64,000 bases of DNA. It comes from CAYZGU01 sp964478165 (GTDB taxonomy: Bacteria; Poribacteria; WGA-4E; JAJDTR01). The position numbers were made by a program, and so were the translations under genes. The notes under the pieces are model-generated. The model was not told the origin of the DNA, did no database searches, and saw only the letters and a program-made list of their open reading frames with translations. This document shows, one piece after another, positions 28,865 through 38,846 of this stretch. The DNA lies in the NCBI GenBank assembly GCA_964478165.1, contig CAYZGU010000016.1, positions 1-64,000 of the forward strand, read 5' to 3'. The stretch's first letter is position 1, and the number at the start of each line of letters is the position of its first letter.

Positions 28865-31249
28865 ATGGAATATAAACACTTTTCAACAATTACATCGGAA
28901 CATATTTGCCTCGTGTCATCGCTCCTCGCTAAGTTAGGCATGCTGCCCCTAGAAGCAATTAAACCAATCGCTGATGTCGAAGAACTTTTTACATTTGATA
29001 TTGAGCATCCCATGCCGATTACCAGTTGCGATAGCAACCCCATCTGGCGAACGGAATCCGTTGCGGCGCGCCTCATCGAAGCGGTTGCTATCGCTGTACA
29101 CGAGAACATCGCGCAGGATAGTTGGCGCTCTCTGTCGCGTATTATACTCGAACACGCCGAATACTTGTATACCTATCACGACTCTACCCAGCGACGCGAA
29201 CGGTTGATCGGAGGAACGGCATTGGCTCTTGCGGGGACAGTATGTTATCCGATTGCGCCATCCGTACAATGGCGATTCGCCGGTTTTGCCCGGATGGCGG
29301 AGGTGATTAAAGGGGTTGTTGGACCATCGAGTCCAGCCTACTTGATTAATCCCATTCACATGACATTTGAGGTGGCGACCCAGTTCGGTTTGTTCATTCC
29401 GCACGAAGCCATTGAAGCATATCATGCGGCTCTTAATCCAGATTTGGTCTACGAGCATCGATCGCCCTCCCAGTTGTCGGATGAGATGTTCTTTGATTTG
29501 ATAAATCTTCGGTCTCCGGGTTTGGAAGCAACAAGATCGTCCTTGGAGGTTGAAAATATCTCCGTCGCAAAAGCAAATTATCAGGCGTTTTTACGGCGGA
29601 GGTTGGACAGTTCGCAATTGTATCGGCAAGCATTGAATCATCGAAGCTGGTTTGACGTACAATTACTGCAGCCCACGTTTTTGGCGGCCAAAAGTAGTTT
29701 CGAGCGGATACTCTATCTATCCACCCAGACCGAGCGATCCGCATCTAACCTATGCGTTCATTCCCTGTCAAGAATCTCAAGCATTGGTATTGCGGCTATT
29801 CTTTTTCCAGAATGGAAGCCCAGCCAACAATTTCTAATGCTCTCACTACGCCGCGCTAAGTCGATTGTCGCGAATCATATTCTTCCTGACGGTCTGCATG
29901 ATGGCGGTTCACCGCTCGTACATCACTACGTTCAGGACCAGCTTTTGCGGTTTAATCGTTTCATAACACTCAGTGGCATTCCCGTTCAACAAGCCTTCGA
30001 ATCGCAGCTACTCCAGATGCTAAAAGCAACGAGATATCTGAAACAACCCGATAATTGTCTGCCGCCGTTAGGGGAGTCTAATCACCAGAAATTTGGAATT
30101 CACCCATCAATCGACAGTGGTATCGAACTGCTCGATCGACAGGAGTTTAAACCTATTCTATCAGAAGCCAAAGTTGGAACAGTGTTTCAACAGACTTCAC
30201 ACGCTTTTCCATATGCTGGTGTTTACGTGATGCGAGACAGCTGGTCACCCGATGCCCAGTATCTCCTCTTTGATGCGGGACAGTTCGGTAACGTCGGAGG
30301 GTACGAAGGCAAGCTCTTTTTCATGCTTTATGCACATGGGCGTGCTCTGATTGCCAATCCTGCAAATCTGCAGCATGCCCAAGATGTTGCTCCAGATCAG
30401 GTAGGCTTCCGAAACTATTCGCCATCAACCATGGCCCATAACAGCTTAATCATCGATGGAAAAGGACAACGTCGAAAGCGGAAGAATTGTGATGGCATTG
30501 TCCCGAATCCAGATACTCGTTGGATTTCAACCGACACCTTTGACTTTGTCGAAGGGTGGAATAAGGATGGTTATGGGAGTGATGACGAAGATGATCTGTG
30601 TTCTGACTTCATGCACAAGAGATCGATATTCTATCATAAATCTGAGTATTACGTCCTTCACGATTTGGTTCTAGGCCAGGATGAGCATGATGTGGAAATA
30701 ATCTTCCACTTGCCGCCGATATTACTTAAGGCTAATGACAACGCGGAACGGGTAAAAGTAAACGCGTCCGACTGTGGTATTGTACAGACGGTTCAGGACG
30801 GGTTAAGTAACATCATTATTGCTCCAAGCGATGCGGATAATCTAGAGATCAGGCTGGATTCCGGCCAAGGAGCCTCGCAGAATCTCACGTATGCTAGGCG
30901 CTGTCACCTGCCGTCCGCGATGAGCACAATCTTGTTTCCATTACGTGTCGGAGTAGAGATGGCGATTCAAATTAAGTCAATAGGTGTAACTGCCGCAGAA
31001 GATGTACGAAGAACTGGGTTCTGTGTCAGGCACTCTCAGTTTACCGACCTCTTTCTTATCTCCGACGATGGTTTCGTCGACATGTGCACCAGAGAAATAG
31101 AGTTCAGCGGCGAATACCTTTTTCTGCGCTTTGATGTGGGTGAAAACATTGTGGAGTTCGCCATCATTAATGGGCGGTTTCTAAAGTGGAGGGGGAACGT
31201 GTTAGTAGATCTATCCGAAGTGCAGGAAAGCTACGTGAGTTACGACTGA
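28865..31249 (+). CDS. Heparinase II/III-like polysaccharide lyase family protein
   Basis: A 794-residue protein. The N-terminal half (residues 1-430) is alpha-helical, as in the toroid domain of heparinase II/III and alginate lyases. The C-terminal half opens with the conserved MRDSWSPDAQYLLFDAGQFGN and AHNSLIIDGKGQ segments of the beta-sandwich domain. These enzymes cleave uronate-containing polysaccharides (heparin, heparan, alginate) by beta-elimination; the substrate here is unknown. No signal peptide is visible. The frame is open to 28772, where GTG and ATG codons could also start the protein (825 residues); neither start has a clear ribosome binding site. Confidence 0.78.
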   Translation: MEYKHFSTITSEHICLVSSLLAKLGMLPLEAIKPIADVEELFTFDIEHPMPITSCDSNPIWRTESVAARLIEAVAIAVHENIAQDSWRSLSRIILEHAEYLYTYHDSTQRRERLIGGTALALAGTVCYPIAPSVQWRFAGFARMAEVIKGVVGPSSPAYLINPIHMTFEVATQFGLFIPHEAIEAYHAALNPDLVYEHRSPSQLSDEMFFDLINLRSPGLEATRSSLEVENISVAKANYQAFLRRRLDSSQLYRQALNHRSWFDVQLLQPTFLAAKSSFERILYLSTQTERSASNLCVHSLSRISSIGIAAILFPEWKPSQQFLMLSLRRAKSIVANHILPDGLHDGGSPLVHHYVQDQLLRFNRFITLSGIPVQQAFESQLLQMLKATRYLKQPDNCLPPLGESNHQKFGIHPSIDSGIELLDRQEFKPILSEAKVGTVFQQTSHAFPYAGVYVMRDSWSPDAQYLLFDAGQFGNVGGYEGKLFFMLYAHGRALIANPANLQHAQDVAPDQVGFRNYSPSTMAHNSLIIDGKGQRRKRKNCDGIVPNPDTRWISTDTFDFVEGWNKDGYGSDDEDDLCSDFMHKRSIFYHKSEYYVLHDLVLGQDEHDVEIIFHLPPILLKANDNAERVKVNASDCGIVQTVQDGLSNIIIAPSDADNLEIRLDSGQGASQNLTYARRCHLPSAMSTILFPLRVGVEMAIQIKSIGVTAAEDVRRTGFCVRHSQFTDLFLISDDGFVDMCTREIEFSGEYLFLRFDVGENIVEFAIINGRFLKWRGNVLVDLSEVQESYVSYD

Positions 31250-31429
31250 CGATTGTAGACAGAATCAATGTCAAGCGACCGCTGCGCAGATGGGATGGAA
31301 GAGTGCGCGCTAGGCCGTTGGTTATATGACAAGTCCTGTTGTCGGGATCTTGCACTGAGTGCTCTGCTCAGAGAAAATGCAGGTCGCAATTCAGATGAAA
31401 TGCATTTAATCCATACGCAATAACTGACC

Positions 31430-32815
31430 GAGCGCATTCCTGGCATGCACACATCCGCCGCGTATCTCGCACCCAGTACGTCGGTAGTGTGTAAAAATAG
31501 ATACCGGTTGAGACAACTCCGCCGCAATCGTACTTTCCATCCCAGTATGCGGTTCGGTCCTGACTCACGCAATGGCCTACAGCTTGAAATCCGAGGTGCA
31601 GGCCTCGAATTACATTTCCATGGACGTTGTGGGCATAGACATTCACAGATGAGAGCTCTGGTAGTTTGCATAGGACGCAAGTCTCTTGGTTGAACGGATT
31701 CGGAAACTTCTGGAGCACACGTGAAGCAACCCTAAATCGTGGAATACCGAATGGCGCAATCGTAGTGAAGATGTAGGCTACGTGGCCGTCACCATTTGGT
31801 GTTCCATCCTGAGTCGAAAACGGACCGCTATGTGACGCGAAAACCACTGTCTTGATTACGCTTAGTGTAACCATCTGACCAAAGCGAATGTCTTTCGCGC
31901 CATCTTCAGGTGTGAGCTCCTCGTGTCTCTTCCAGATTCGGTTAACACGGAAATGCGTAAGCTGCTCCCGATTCAGGCTCTGAATCGTCGTAACCCGGTG
32001 CAGCAATGATATGATGTTTCGGCTGGCCTCAATCCCGTTTCCAAGGTTCAATCCCTTCTTCGCGCCCAGGATTCTCAACCGCACTTGTCGCTTGCATCCT
32101 TGTCCTGCGGCACAAAAACGTACGCTGCGTCAACATCTACCCCGCGCGCTCCGTCGACGAATGGAGATCCAATAACGACTGTGCTTCCGCCGTTGGAAGC
32201 TCGGTCTCCAAATCCGTCGGCCGTCGCTGGAACGCCGACGCTAATCTTAGACCCCTGAGTGTAAGTAGCACCGTCGCACACGAGGGCGTAAACCGTAATA
32301 CAATTCTTTCCCGAAGTATCATGGCCAGGCGTGGCAAAACAATACCGTATTCCTATCGAATTATACAGCTGAACCGAAGTTATCGTCTGCTTGCCGATGT
32401 GAGGCACTAGGGCTGGAATGCTGCTAGCAGCTGGTCCCATCCTGCACACAAATCCAGACTCCACTGGCGTTCTGAGGGCCCTCATTATCCCAAAGCTCTC
32501 CGATTGCAACAGTGTTCCCGCTAGCGGCAACTGTTGATCAAACACCCCCGTCACGTCTGGGAGCTAGCCTAGCCTGTTCTGGCCAGTTGTGTTCGAATCG
32601 TGTTGACAAGATTTTCACGAAGCCACAGGAGGCATACCTTATAACACCGTGGCTCCGCTACGATCGACGAACATTGGGCGTCCAATGCCGTTGTCTTCGT
32701 CGGCTACAAGTTTGACCCACTCTTGCGCGAACTCCATGTCCTAGGTGTACGCTATCGCAATTGCGAGCACAATGGAAGTGAAATGCACACTACATTTTCC
32801 AGCGTTATCTTCACT
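31430..32815 (-). pseudogene. Decayed FG-GAP repeat secreted protein with C-terminal sorting domain
   Basis: Read on the minus strand, pieces of one family appear in different frames in the correct order. First comes a hydrophobic signal-peptide-like stretch (near 32760-32810), then FG-GAP (integrin-like propeller) remnants: WVKLVADEDNGIG (near 32700), STVAASGNTVAIGE (near 32510), DNFGSAV (near 32380), STVVIGSPFVDGA (near 32160), GYDDSEPESGAAYAF (near 31975) and LTPEDGAKDIRFGQ (near 31890). Last is FPNPFNQET (31680-31706) followed by WDGKYDCGG and GIYFYTL, the C-terminal sorting domain of the type 9-like FlgD fold. Stops and at least three or four frame changes break it. No intact product can be made. 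Confidence 0.88.
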
Positions 32816-33343
32816 TGTCGGATGATGTCGGCACAGTTCCGGGCATGATGGCTCGCCTTCTTGTCCGAGTTTAGCGAATCCATCCCTCCTAATTTCTACG
32901 GCCGTGTGCACGGGAACGTTTCTGAGACGGGGGGTATTAGAAGGCGATGGGTGCAGGCTGTTGTCTGCGAGATTAAATTCATCTTCATAAAATCGGGTGA
33001 TGTCAGCCAACATTAAGGTGTTGGATCGCCAGAGCCTCTCAAAACATGTGAAGTCTGGTCACGTGATGGATAATCTCCGTTTATACACAGTTTATCAATT
33101 GCGACATCGAGGTTGTGCCTGGTGTAAATTAGTCTTTAGGGTTCATAGTGACGCTCAGAATCTAATCATGTCTACAATCGCCATTATTGGGTAGGTATTA
33201 GGATCGGCAATCTTAAACTAATTGCGAAAGGTTTTCGTCAAAATTCTTGCGACTATGCGGAATTACTGGGTCTGAGTCCAGGGGCATCATTTAATACGAA
33301 TGCAACGGATTTCAGAAACATTCGATTCGATTAAGGGGTAGTA
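32816..33343. other. Intergenic region
   Basis: About 530 bp between the pseudogene start and the MacB-like permease. No gene recognised. Confidence 0.4.
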
Positions 33344-34651
33344 ATGATGAATATCATCGAATGCATTATCCTCGGAGTCTCTAGTCTAAGACGCAACCCG
33401 TTACGTTCTTTGTTGACGATTCTAGGTATTGTAGTTGGTGTTGGCTCCGTTGTCAGCATGCTGTCAGTTGGTGACGGCTCTCGAGCAATGGTACTACGCG
33501 AGATTGAGCGTACCGGTGGTACGAACATAATTGAGATTTATCGGGACGATTGGGATAGGCAATCTGGTACTTTAACCCGGGCGGCCGGAAAGACTGTTCG
33601 AAGGAGACGGTGGCAGCGCAATCGTGCCGAACACCTGAAAACCGCCGACGCATACGCTATTCTGGAGCGGGTTAATAACGTTGTCGACGTAATCGTTGAA
33701 GATGACATGGGTGGATGGAATGTCAATTATGAAGGGATTACTAAGGATTGCCAAATCGTTGGATCAACGGCAGGTTACGCCCGATCTCATAATTGGCACC
33801 CGGAAATAGGACGATTTTTCAGCGAGGACGAGGTAGACGGCTGCAGCAGCGTCGCTGTTATCGGATCTAGAATCCACCAGGATGTTTTTAAGGGGGCGAA
33901 TCCTATTGGTAAAGAGGTTAAGGCGACACGTACTAGCTCTTGGGGACGTCGATACGATGTGCGTTTGACCGTAATTGGCGTTATGCAAGAGAAAGGTGAC
34001 GCGATGGATACGGAAGGATGGGACGGACGATTTATAATTCCCATTACCACACTTCAACAGCGCTTTAAAGGAAGTAAAGATGTAGAACGATTGCGGATAG
34101 AGGCTGCAAACACCGAGCAGATTGAATCGGTTAAGAAAGCGTCGAAAGAGGTCCTGGGACGGATTCACCAAAACTCTGGCGACGAATATCAGTACTGGAC
34201 AGCGACAGAGGAGTTGCAAATTGCTGAACGAATTGGTTGGACTATGAAGGTTCTAATGGGTGGGATTGCAGGGATTGCATTAGTTGTAGCTGGAATTGGA
34301 GTAATGAATATCATGTTAGTGTCCGTAACCGAGCGCACAAAAGAGATCGGATTGCGCAAGGCCTTGGGGGCAACACGCCATGACATCTTGTTGCAGTTTC
34401 TTGTGGAAGCACTAACACTTACGCTTTCTGGGGGGATTGTTGGCGCAATCCTCGGCGTGTTGATGGGCTATACCACTGCCGCACTTATAGACGCGTACGC
34501 GTGGCCTGGGAGTAATTGGCCGGCAATTGTCTCGCCAAAGACCCTGCTACTTTCGATGGCTGTTTCTTTGGCTGTTGGGCTGTTCTTTGGATTGTATCCG
34601 GCTAATCGGGCTGCGAAAATGACACCGGTGGACGCACTTAGAGCGGAGTAA
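33344..34651 (+). CDS. MacB-like ABC transporter permease (FtsX fold)
   Basis: A 435-residue membrane protein. It has an N-terminal helix (LRRNPLRSLLTILGIVVGVGSV, residues 13-34), a large periplasmic MacB-PCD domain (about 40-300), then three helices with the FtsX signature around TERTKEIGLRKALGATRHDIL. Members export antibiotics, lipoproteins or toxins, or act as mechanotransmission systems. The ATPase and membrane fusion partners that normally sit next to it are absent. AAGGGG precedes the ATG pair at 33344/33347; the first is used. Confidence 0.9.
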   Translation: MMNIIECIILGVSSLRRNPLRSLLTILGIVVGVGSVVSMLSVGDGSRAMVLREIERTGGTNIIEIYRDDWDRQSGTLTRAAGKTVRRRRWQRNRAEHLKTADAYAILERVNNVVDVIVEDDMGGWNVNYEGITKDCQIVGSTAGYARSHNWHPEIGRFFSEDEVDGCSSVAVIGSRIHQDVFKGANPIGKEVKATRTSSWGRRYDVRLTVIGVMQEKGDAMDTEGWDGRFIIPITTLQQRFKGSKDVERLRIEAANTEQIESVKKASKEVLGRIHQNSGDEYQYWTATEELQIAERIGWTMKVLMGGIAGIALVVAGIGVMNIMLVSVTERTKEIGLRKALGATRHDILLQFLVEALTLTLSGGIVGAILGVLMGYTTAALIDAYAWPGSNWPAIVSPKTLLLSMAVSLAVGLFFGLYPANRAAKMTPVDALRAE

Positions 34652-34759
34652 CGTTTGTGGAACACTTTAATTGCTGTTACGGCATTTTGAGATGGTAGGA
34701 CGAATCTATTGGTGTAAGAACGTTATCTGACTGAACTTTAATTTTGGAGAACGGATTTC

Positions 34760-36496
34760 ATGCGAAAGAGCCATCGTCCATCAATCCGAGGAAAACATCA
34801 TATGGTTTCCTCTTTACATCATCTTGCGACCATGGCTGGCGTTCGAATGCTTGAAAACGGTGGAAACGCTGCTGACGCCGGAATTGCGACTGGACTGTGC
34901 ATCAACGTGCTGCAGCCCGGTTCGGCTCATTTCGGAGGTGTGGCGCCGATTATTTATTGTCACGCTTCAGGCGACTCCGTTGAAACTGTGAGCGGATTGG
35001 GACGCTGGCCGAAGTCAGCGAGTATCGATTATTTTCGCCAACATCATGGCGGCGCATTGCCGAATGGAATTTTACGTAGCGTCACTCCTGCGGCTCCTGA
35101 TGCGTGGCTCACAGCACTTGCCCGGTTCGGAACAATGCCTTTTGAGGAGGTAATCCAACCGGCCTTGGAGCTGGCCGAGAATGGTCGACCAGTTGATGAG
35201 GAATTCCATCAATTTGTTAGCTCGAATGATTTAGAGAACGCCAGGTCAACCGCCGAAGTCTTTCGACCTAGTGGGAGGATTCCCCGCGTAGGGGAGAATT
35301 TTCTCCAGAAGGACCTCGCTATGACCTTCAAACGAATGATAGAAGCAGAACGTAACGCCACTGGGGACCGGTATGCCGGGATACGGGCAGCGCGTAATTT
35401 GGTTTACAAAGGTGAGATTGCGCGCGAAATTGCTGATTTCTACCGGACGGAGTCCGGATTACTTACTTACGACGACCTTGCGTCGTTCGCCGTTCGAATC
35501 GAGGCACCCACACATGCCGAATACAAAGCCTATGATGTTTACACGTGTGGTCCCTGGTGTCAGGGGCCTATGCTGAGTATGTGCCTAAAAATCCTTGAGG
35601 GCTTTGATTTGCAAGCGCTCGGGCATAATTCTGCAGACTATCTCCACACTGTCCTCGAGGCTCTCAAATTAGTTTTCGCCGATCGTCACGCTTATTTCGG
35701 TGATCCGGATTTTGTCCAGGTACCCATCTCAGGACTATTAACTCATCAATATGCTTCTGAGAGACGTGAAAAGATTGATGTGCATCATGCTGCGCCCAAC
35801 ATGCCGAAACCAGGAGATCCCTGGCGCTTTAATTCATTTGATCGTAGCACAGATTCCTCGCCTCAAACTCTGAACTCGAACCGCGCAAAGTCTGAGCACA
35901 CAGCACATTGGGAGAGCGATACGAGCTATCTCTGCGTGGTGGATTCCGAAGGAAACGCTTTTTCGGCAACACCATCGGATGGCGTGATTGCGAGCCCAAT
36001 TGTTCCCGGTCTGGGGTTCCCTATCTCGTCTCGGGGCAGTCAGAGTTGGCTCGATTCAGAACACCCCTCCCGGATAGAACCCTGGAAACGTCCGCGTCTC
36101 ACTCCGAATCCTGCTATGGTTCTGAAAGATGGTAAGGCATTCATGCCGTTTGGTTGTCCAGGAGGAGACGCCCAGGTTCAGGGAATGCTACAGGTGTTTC
36201 TAAATGTCGTTGAGTTCGGCATGGACCCTCAGGTCGCGATTGAAGCGCCTCGAGCGGTTACACATAGTTTTCCGAACTCATTCTGGCCACATGTTATTCG
36301 CCCCGGTGCGATAACAGTAGAATCCCGCATTGTCCAGAAGGTGCGAGACGAACTCAGCGCGCGCGGGCATATCATCGAAGATGGTGGAGAATGGGGAGCT
36401 GTTAGTTCCGTGTGTGCTATTATTGTGGATTCTGATACTGGGCTACGCACAGCCGGCGCAGATTCGCGATCTGACGCGTACGCATTTGGGTGGTAG
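34760..36496 (+). CDS. Gamma-glutamyltransferase family protein
   Basis: A 578-residue Ntn-hydrolase precursor. The autocleavage site is Thr388 in SDTSYLCVVDSEGN, which becomes the N-terminal nucleophile of the small subunit. The N-terminal MLENGGNAADAGIATGL and the C-terminal LTPNPAMVLKDGKAFMPFGCPGGD segments are family signatures. The family hydrolyses gamma-glutamyl compounds such as glutathione, or in related members transfers or cleaves cephalosporin or cyclic imides. No signal peptide is visible, so it is probably cytoplasmic, like the YwrD-type subgroup. TTGGAG lies upstream of the ATG. It follows the permease gene by 108 bp. Confidence 0.9.
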   Translation: MRKSHRPSIRGKHHMVSSLHHLATMAGVRMLENGGNAADAGIATGLCINVLQPGSAHFGGVAPIIYCHASGDSVETVSGLGRWPKSASIDYFRQHHGGALPNGILRSVTPAAPDAWLTALARFGTMPFEEVIQPALELAENGRPVDEEFHQFVSSNDLENARSTAEVFRPSGRIPRVGENFLQKDLAMTFKRMIEAERNATGDRYAGIRAARNLVYKGEIAREIADFYRTESGLLTYDDLASFAVRIEAPTHAEYKAYDVYTCGPWCQGPMLSMCLKILEGFDLQALGHNSADYLHTVLEALKLVFADRHAYFGDPDFVQVPISGLLTHQYASERREKIDVHHAAPNMPKPGDPWRFNSFDRSTDSSPQTLNSNRAKSEHTAHWESDTSYLCVVDSEGNAFSATPSDGVIASPIVPGLGFPISSRGSQSWLDSEHPSRIEPWKRPRLTPNPAMVLKDGKAFMPFGCPGGDAQVQGMLQVFLNVVEFGMDPQVAIEAPRAVTHSFPNSFWPHVIRPGAITVESRIVQKVRDELSARGHIIEDGGEWGAVSSVCAIIVDSDTGLRTAGADSRSDAYAFGW

Positions 36497-36654
36497 GGGC
36501 TCCCTCGATTGGAGGCGATATGATTAAGGTTTGCGCGCGGAACCTGTTTATATCTGTCTAGTTGCCATTGACGTGCTCGTATCTTATTAATCCTTCTGTG
36601 TTGACGGCCACATTTCAGGTGCTTTTGTTGGTTAGCACAGCATACTATGGGCCA

Positions 36655-38358
36655 CTACTGCTTGTAGCCCGATCTGTCCGTATTTCCGCCATACTTCATC
36701 GCGTAAACTAGCAAATTTGTCATGAATCGATGAACGTCTGAGGACCGGCGCATGCGCAACATCGTACGACTCTCAATCTCTGCCGTTTCCATAGCACACA
36801 TGTAATCTTTTCGGTTGTAGACAACCACAAGCCGGTTTCCAATCGAAATTCCTTTCTGGTATCTGAATTTGGAGGCTTTCGGATTGTTTTCAGACCCCCA
36901 GTAAACATCGCCTCCGTTGGGAGGTACCGATAGTGTGTAATAGATTGTGTAGAGTTCGTGTGAGTGGGGGATGTTCTTCATCGGAAACTCGGGAAAGATT
37001 CGACCCAATTCCTCAGCGACCTGCGCCGCGAACAATCCGTTGAAACCGCAATCGTCGAAGAAGAGCATCCCGCCGCGTTCTATTATGTATTTTCTTAAAG
37101 CTGCCCGTTCCGCGCCTGAAAAAGAGGTTGTCAATGGCGCGCCCTTGACCATATTTCTTCCAACCGTAATATCTCGATCATGCCCTGTCATAAAAATAAT
37201 TGGGGCATCGAGAATTCGTGAGTCTTCCATGGGGAGTGCACCTCCGGCAAATTTCATATCTGCGCGCAAGCGTGTATGTTCAGACAGCCATTTCATGAAG
37301 CTTGGCAAAGCGGTTGGGTCCTGCCACCAGTCAGAAAGCGAATGCTTGAGGCGAATGAGTTGGATATGTCCTTGCACGTCCATTCCTTCACCAATAAGGA
37401 TTGCCCCGAGCTTATCCTCAGGTACCATTACAAGATCTCTAAAACGGTCATCGGAGAGATCGGCCGAATCCACCGCGAGCGTAGATTGAATCATCGAGCT
37501 AATGCGCCGAGAGGAGGAATCCGCGCGGCTCGGTGTGCTAAACCGGCCTGACGAAGCTGAGGGTCCTCTCAGCCGGTCGCCGGTGCCTTCCATATCGGAG
37601 GGCAGCAATAAGCTTTCAGGGCCTATTGGTATTTCTCCAATTGTAGACGCCGGCATTCGAATCGGGTTTGATACCCTTGCCAGTTCTACGTTGGGGCGCG
37701 GGGGCGCAAGCGCCTGGCGCGTAGCATCTATCAGTTTTGTGGGTGTAGCCTTGGGCCTGAATGAAGTTGTGTGGGCTACTTGCGGTTGATGGTGCTTCTC
37801 CGGTGGCTTCTTGAGCACACGCGGTGCAGAGGACAGACGATCAATTAGCTCTACAGAGATATAATCCTCCTCTTTGAGATACTGATCTTTGATTGCTAAC
37901 ATGAGGATGACTACAAAGAGCAGATGTATGAATATTGACAGCGATGTAGCCGTTCCAACTTTCTTCCTTTGTCTCATCAGAATGCGTCGTTTCGTCAACG
38001 AAGGAGCGGCGAACGAGGCGAAGCTTGTCGATTGAAGCGAAAAAGCCTGTAGTCCAATCTTCAGGCGCACTCGACCATCAGAGAGGACTTTAAAGTCTGC
38101 TGTTTCCGCTTTTCCGCTAGAGAGGATGGTGTTGAGCTGTTCAACCTGAAGAAATACTGCCCCGGTCTTATTAACCGCTGCCTGTACCCGAACTTCTGCA
38201 TCAGGAAGAACTTCGGCCGCGGAGAGTTCGATATTGTCAGTCCCGACAGTGCGCAGCAAGAGGTACGGAAAATTCGCGAGTTGTGTCAGTTGCGCAGCGC
38301 GTGTTTGTAGGGACTGAATTGCCTTGAGAAGATCGGATGTTTTGGTCGTAAACTCCAT
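36655..38358 (-). CDS. Sliding-clamp domain I - TM - DUF4159 fusion protein
   Basis: A 567-residue protein of unusual build. Residues 1-118 match domain I of the DNA polymerase III beta clamp (DnaN): MEFTTKTSDLLKAIQSL, FPYLLLRTV, LNTILSS, DGRVRLKIG and FSLQSTSFASF lie in the order and spacing of the clamp. After a basic linker (KRRILMRQRKK) comes one membrane helix (about 137-156), a proline- and serine-rich region with TonB-like character (about 170-325), then a DUF4159 domain (about 329-556; APIIFMTGHDRDI, IIERGGMLFFDDCG). The clamp part would be cytoplasmic and DUF4159 periplasmic. ATG at 38358 fits the clamp N-terminus; a GTG at 38385 is in frame. The internal Met that would begin a plain DUF4159 protein has no ribosome binding site. 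Domains II and III of the clamp are absent. Confidence 0.78.
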   Translation of the reverse strand: MEFTTKTSDLLKAIQSLQTRAAQLTQLANFPYLLLRTVGTDNIELSAAEVLPDAEVRVQAAVNKTGAVFLQVEQLNTILSSGKAETADFKVLSDGRVRLKIGLQAFSLQSTSFASFAAPSLTKRRILMRQRKKVGTATSLSIFIHLLFVVILMLAIKDQYLKEEDYISVELIDRLSSAPRVLKKPPEKHHQPQVAHTTSFRPKATPTKLIDATRQALAPPRPNVELARVSNPIRMPASTIGEIPIGPESLLLPSDMEGTGDRLRGPSASSGRFSTPSRADSSSRRISSMIQSTLAVDSADLSDDRFRDLVMVPEDKLGAILIGEGMDVQGHIQLIRLKHSLSDWWQDPTALPSFMKWLSEHTRLRADMKFAGGALPMEDSRILDAPIIFMTGHDRDITVGRNMVKGAPLTTSFSGAERAALRKYIIERGGMLFFDDCGFNGLFAAQVAEELGRIFPEFPMKNIPHSHELYTIYYTLSVPPNGGDVYWGSENNPKASKFRYQKGISIGNRLVVVYNRKDYMCAMETAEIESRTMLRMRRSSDVHRFMTNLLVYAMKYGGNTDRSGYKQ

Positions 38359-38503
38359 AGCGATTTGGGGAAACACTGTGCTCACTGTTTATCGAAAGTC
38401 CCCGTGAGTTCCTTTACAGTTGGAGGCTTGTGAAGATCACGTTCTACCTGTTGTTACTGCTTTAACTTCTACCTAAGTCTATCACACTATAATCGGATTC
38501 TGG

Positions 38504-38546
38504 TTCCGCCAGTGATTGAAATAGATGATTTCAATCACTGGCGGAA
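38504..38546. repeat. Perfect 19-bp inverted repeat, 5-nt loop
   Basis: TTCCGCCAGTGATTGAAAT (38504-38522) and its exact complement (38528-38546), loop AGATG. About 146 bp upstream of the clamp-fusion start. No T-run on either side. Confidence 0.92.
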
Positions 38547-38667
38547 TATATGGTTACAGAACAAGCCCTTGTACATCGTGCCTTTCTCTAGAGGAGAAGA
38601 GTGGCACACATTGTCATAATGGTTTCTACTCCATCTTTTTCGTCTGTCAATAGCTGGTTGTGGTATA

Positions 38668-38704
38668 ATGCGCTGAATCACAGACTCATTGTGATTCAGC
38701 GCAT
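38668..38704. repeat. Perfect 15-bp inverted repeat, 7-nt loop
   Basis: ATGCGCTGAATCACA (38668-38682) and its exact complement (38690-38704), loop GACTCAT. About 140 bp upstream of dinB and 121 bp from the 19-bp hairpin, with unrelated arm sequence. Confidence 0.92.
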
Positions 38705-38846
38705 ATGATAAGCAGTGTTGGGTAAAACCGAACATTAGTTTTAGGTTAGTAAGGCTGTCGTGGGCTTCAGAAGTAATACATATAGCTTGTATTGCTAAAT
38801 GTTGAGTCTAGTGTTTGTTGGAGGTGCCTACTCATGGAGAATAATC

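Larger units (their letters stand above)
38359..38846. other. Divergent intergenic region with two perfect hairpins
   Basis: About 490 bp between the clamp-fusion gene and dinB. It holds two perfect inverted repeats (38504-38546 and 38668-38704). Both promoters must lie here; none is clear. Confidence 0.6.
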
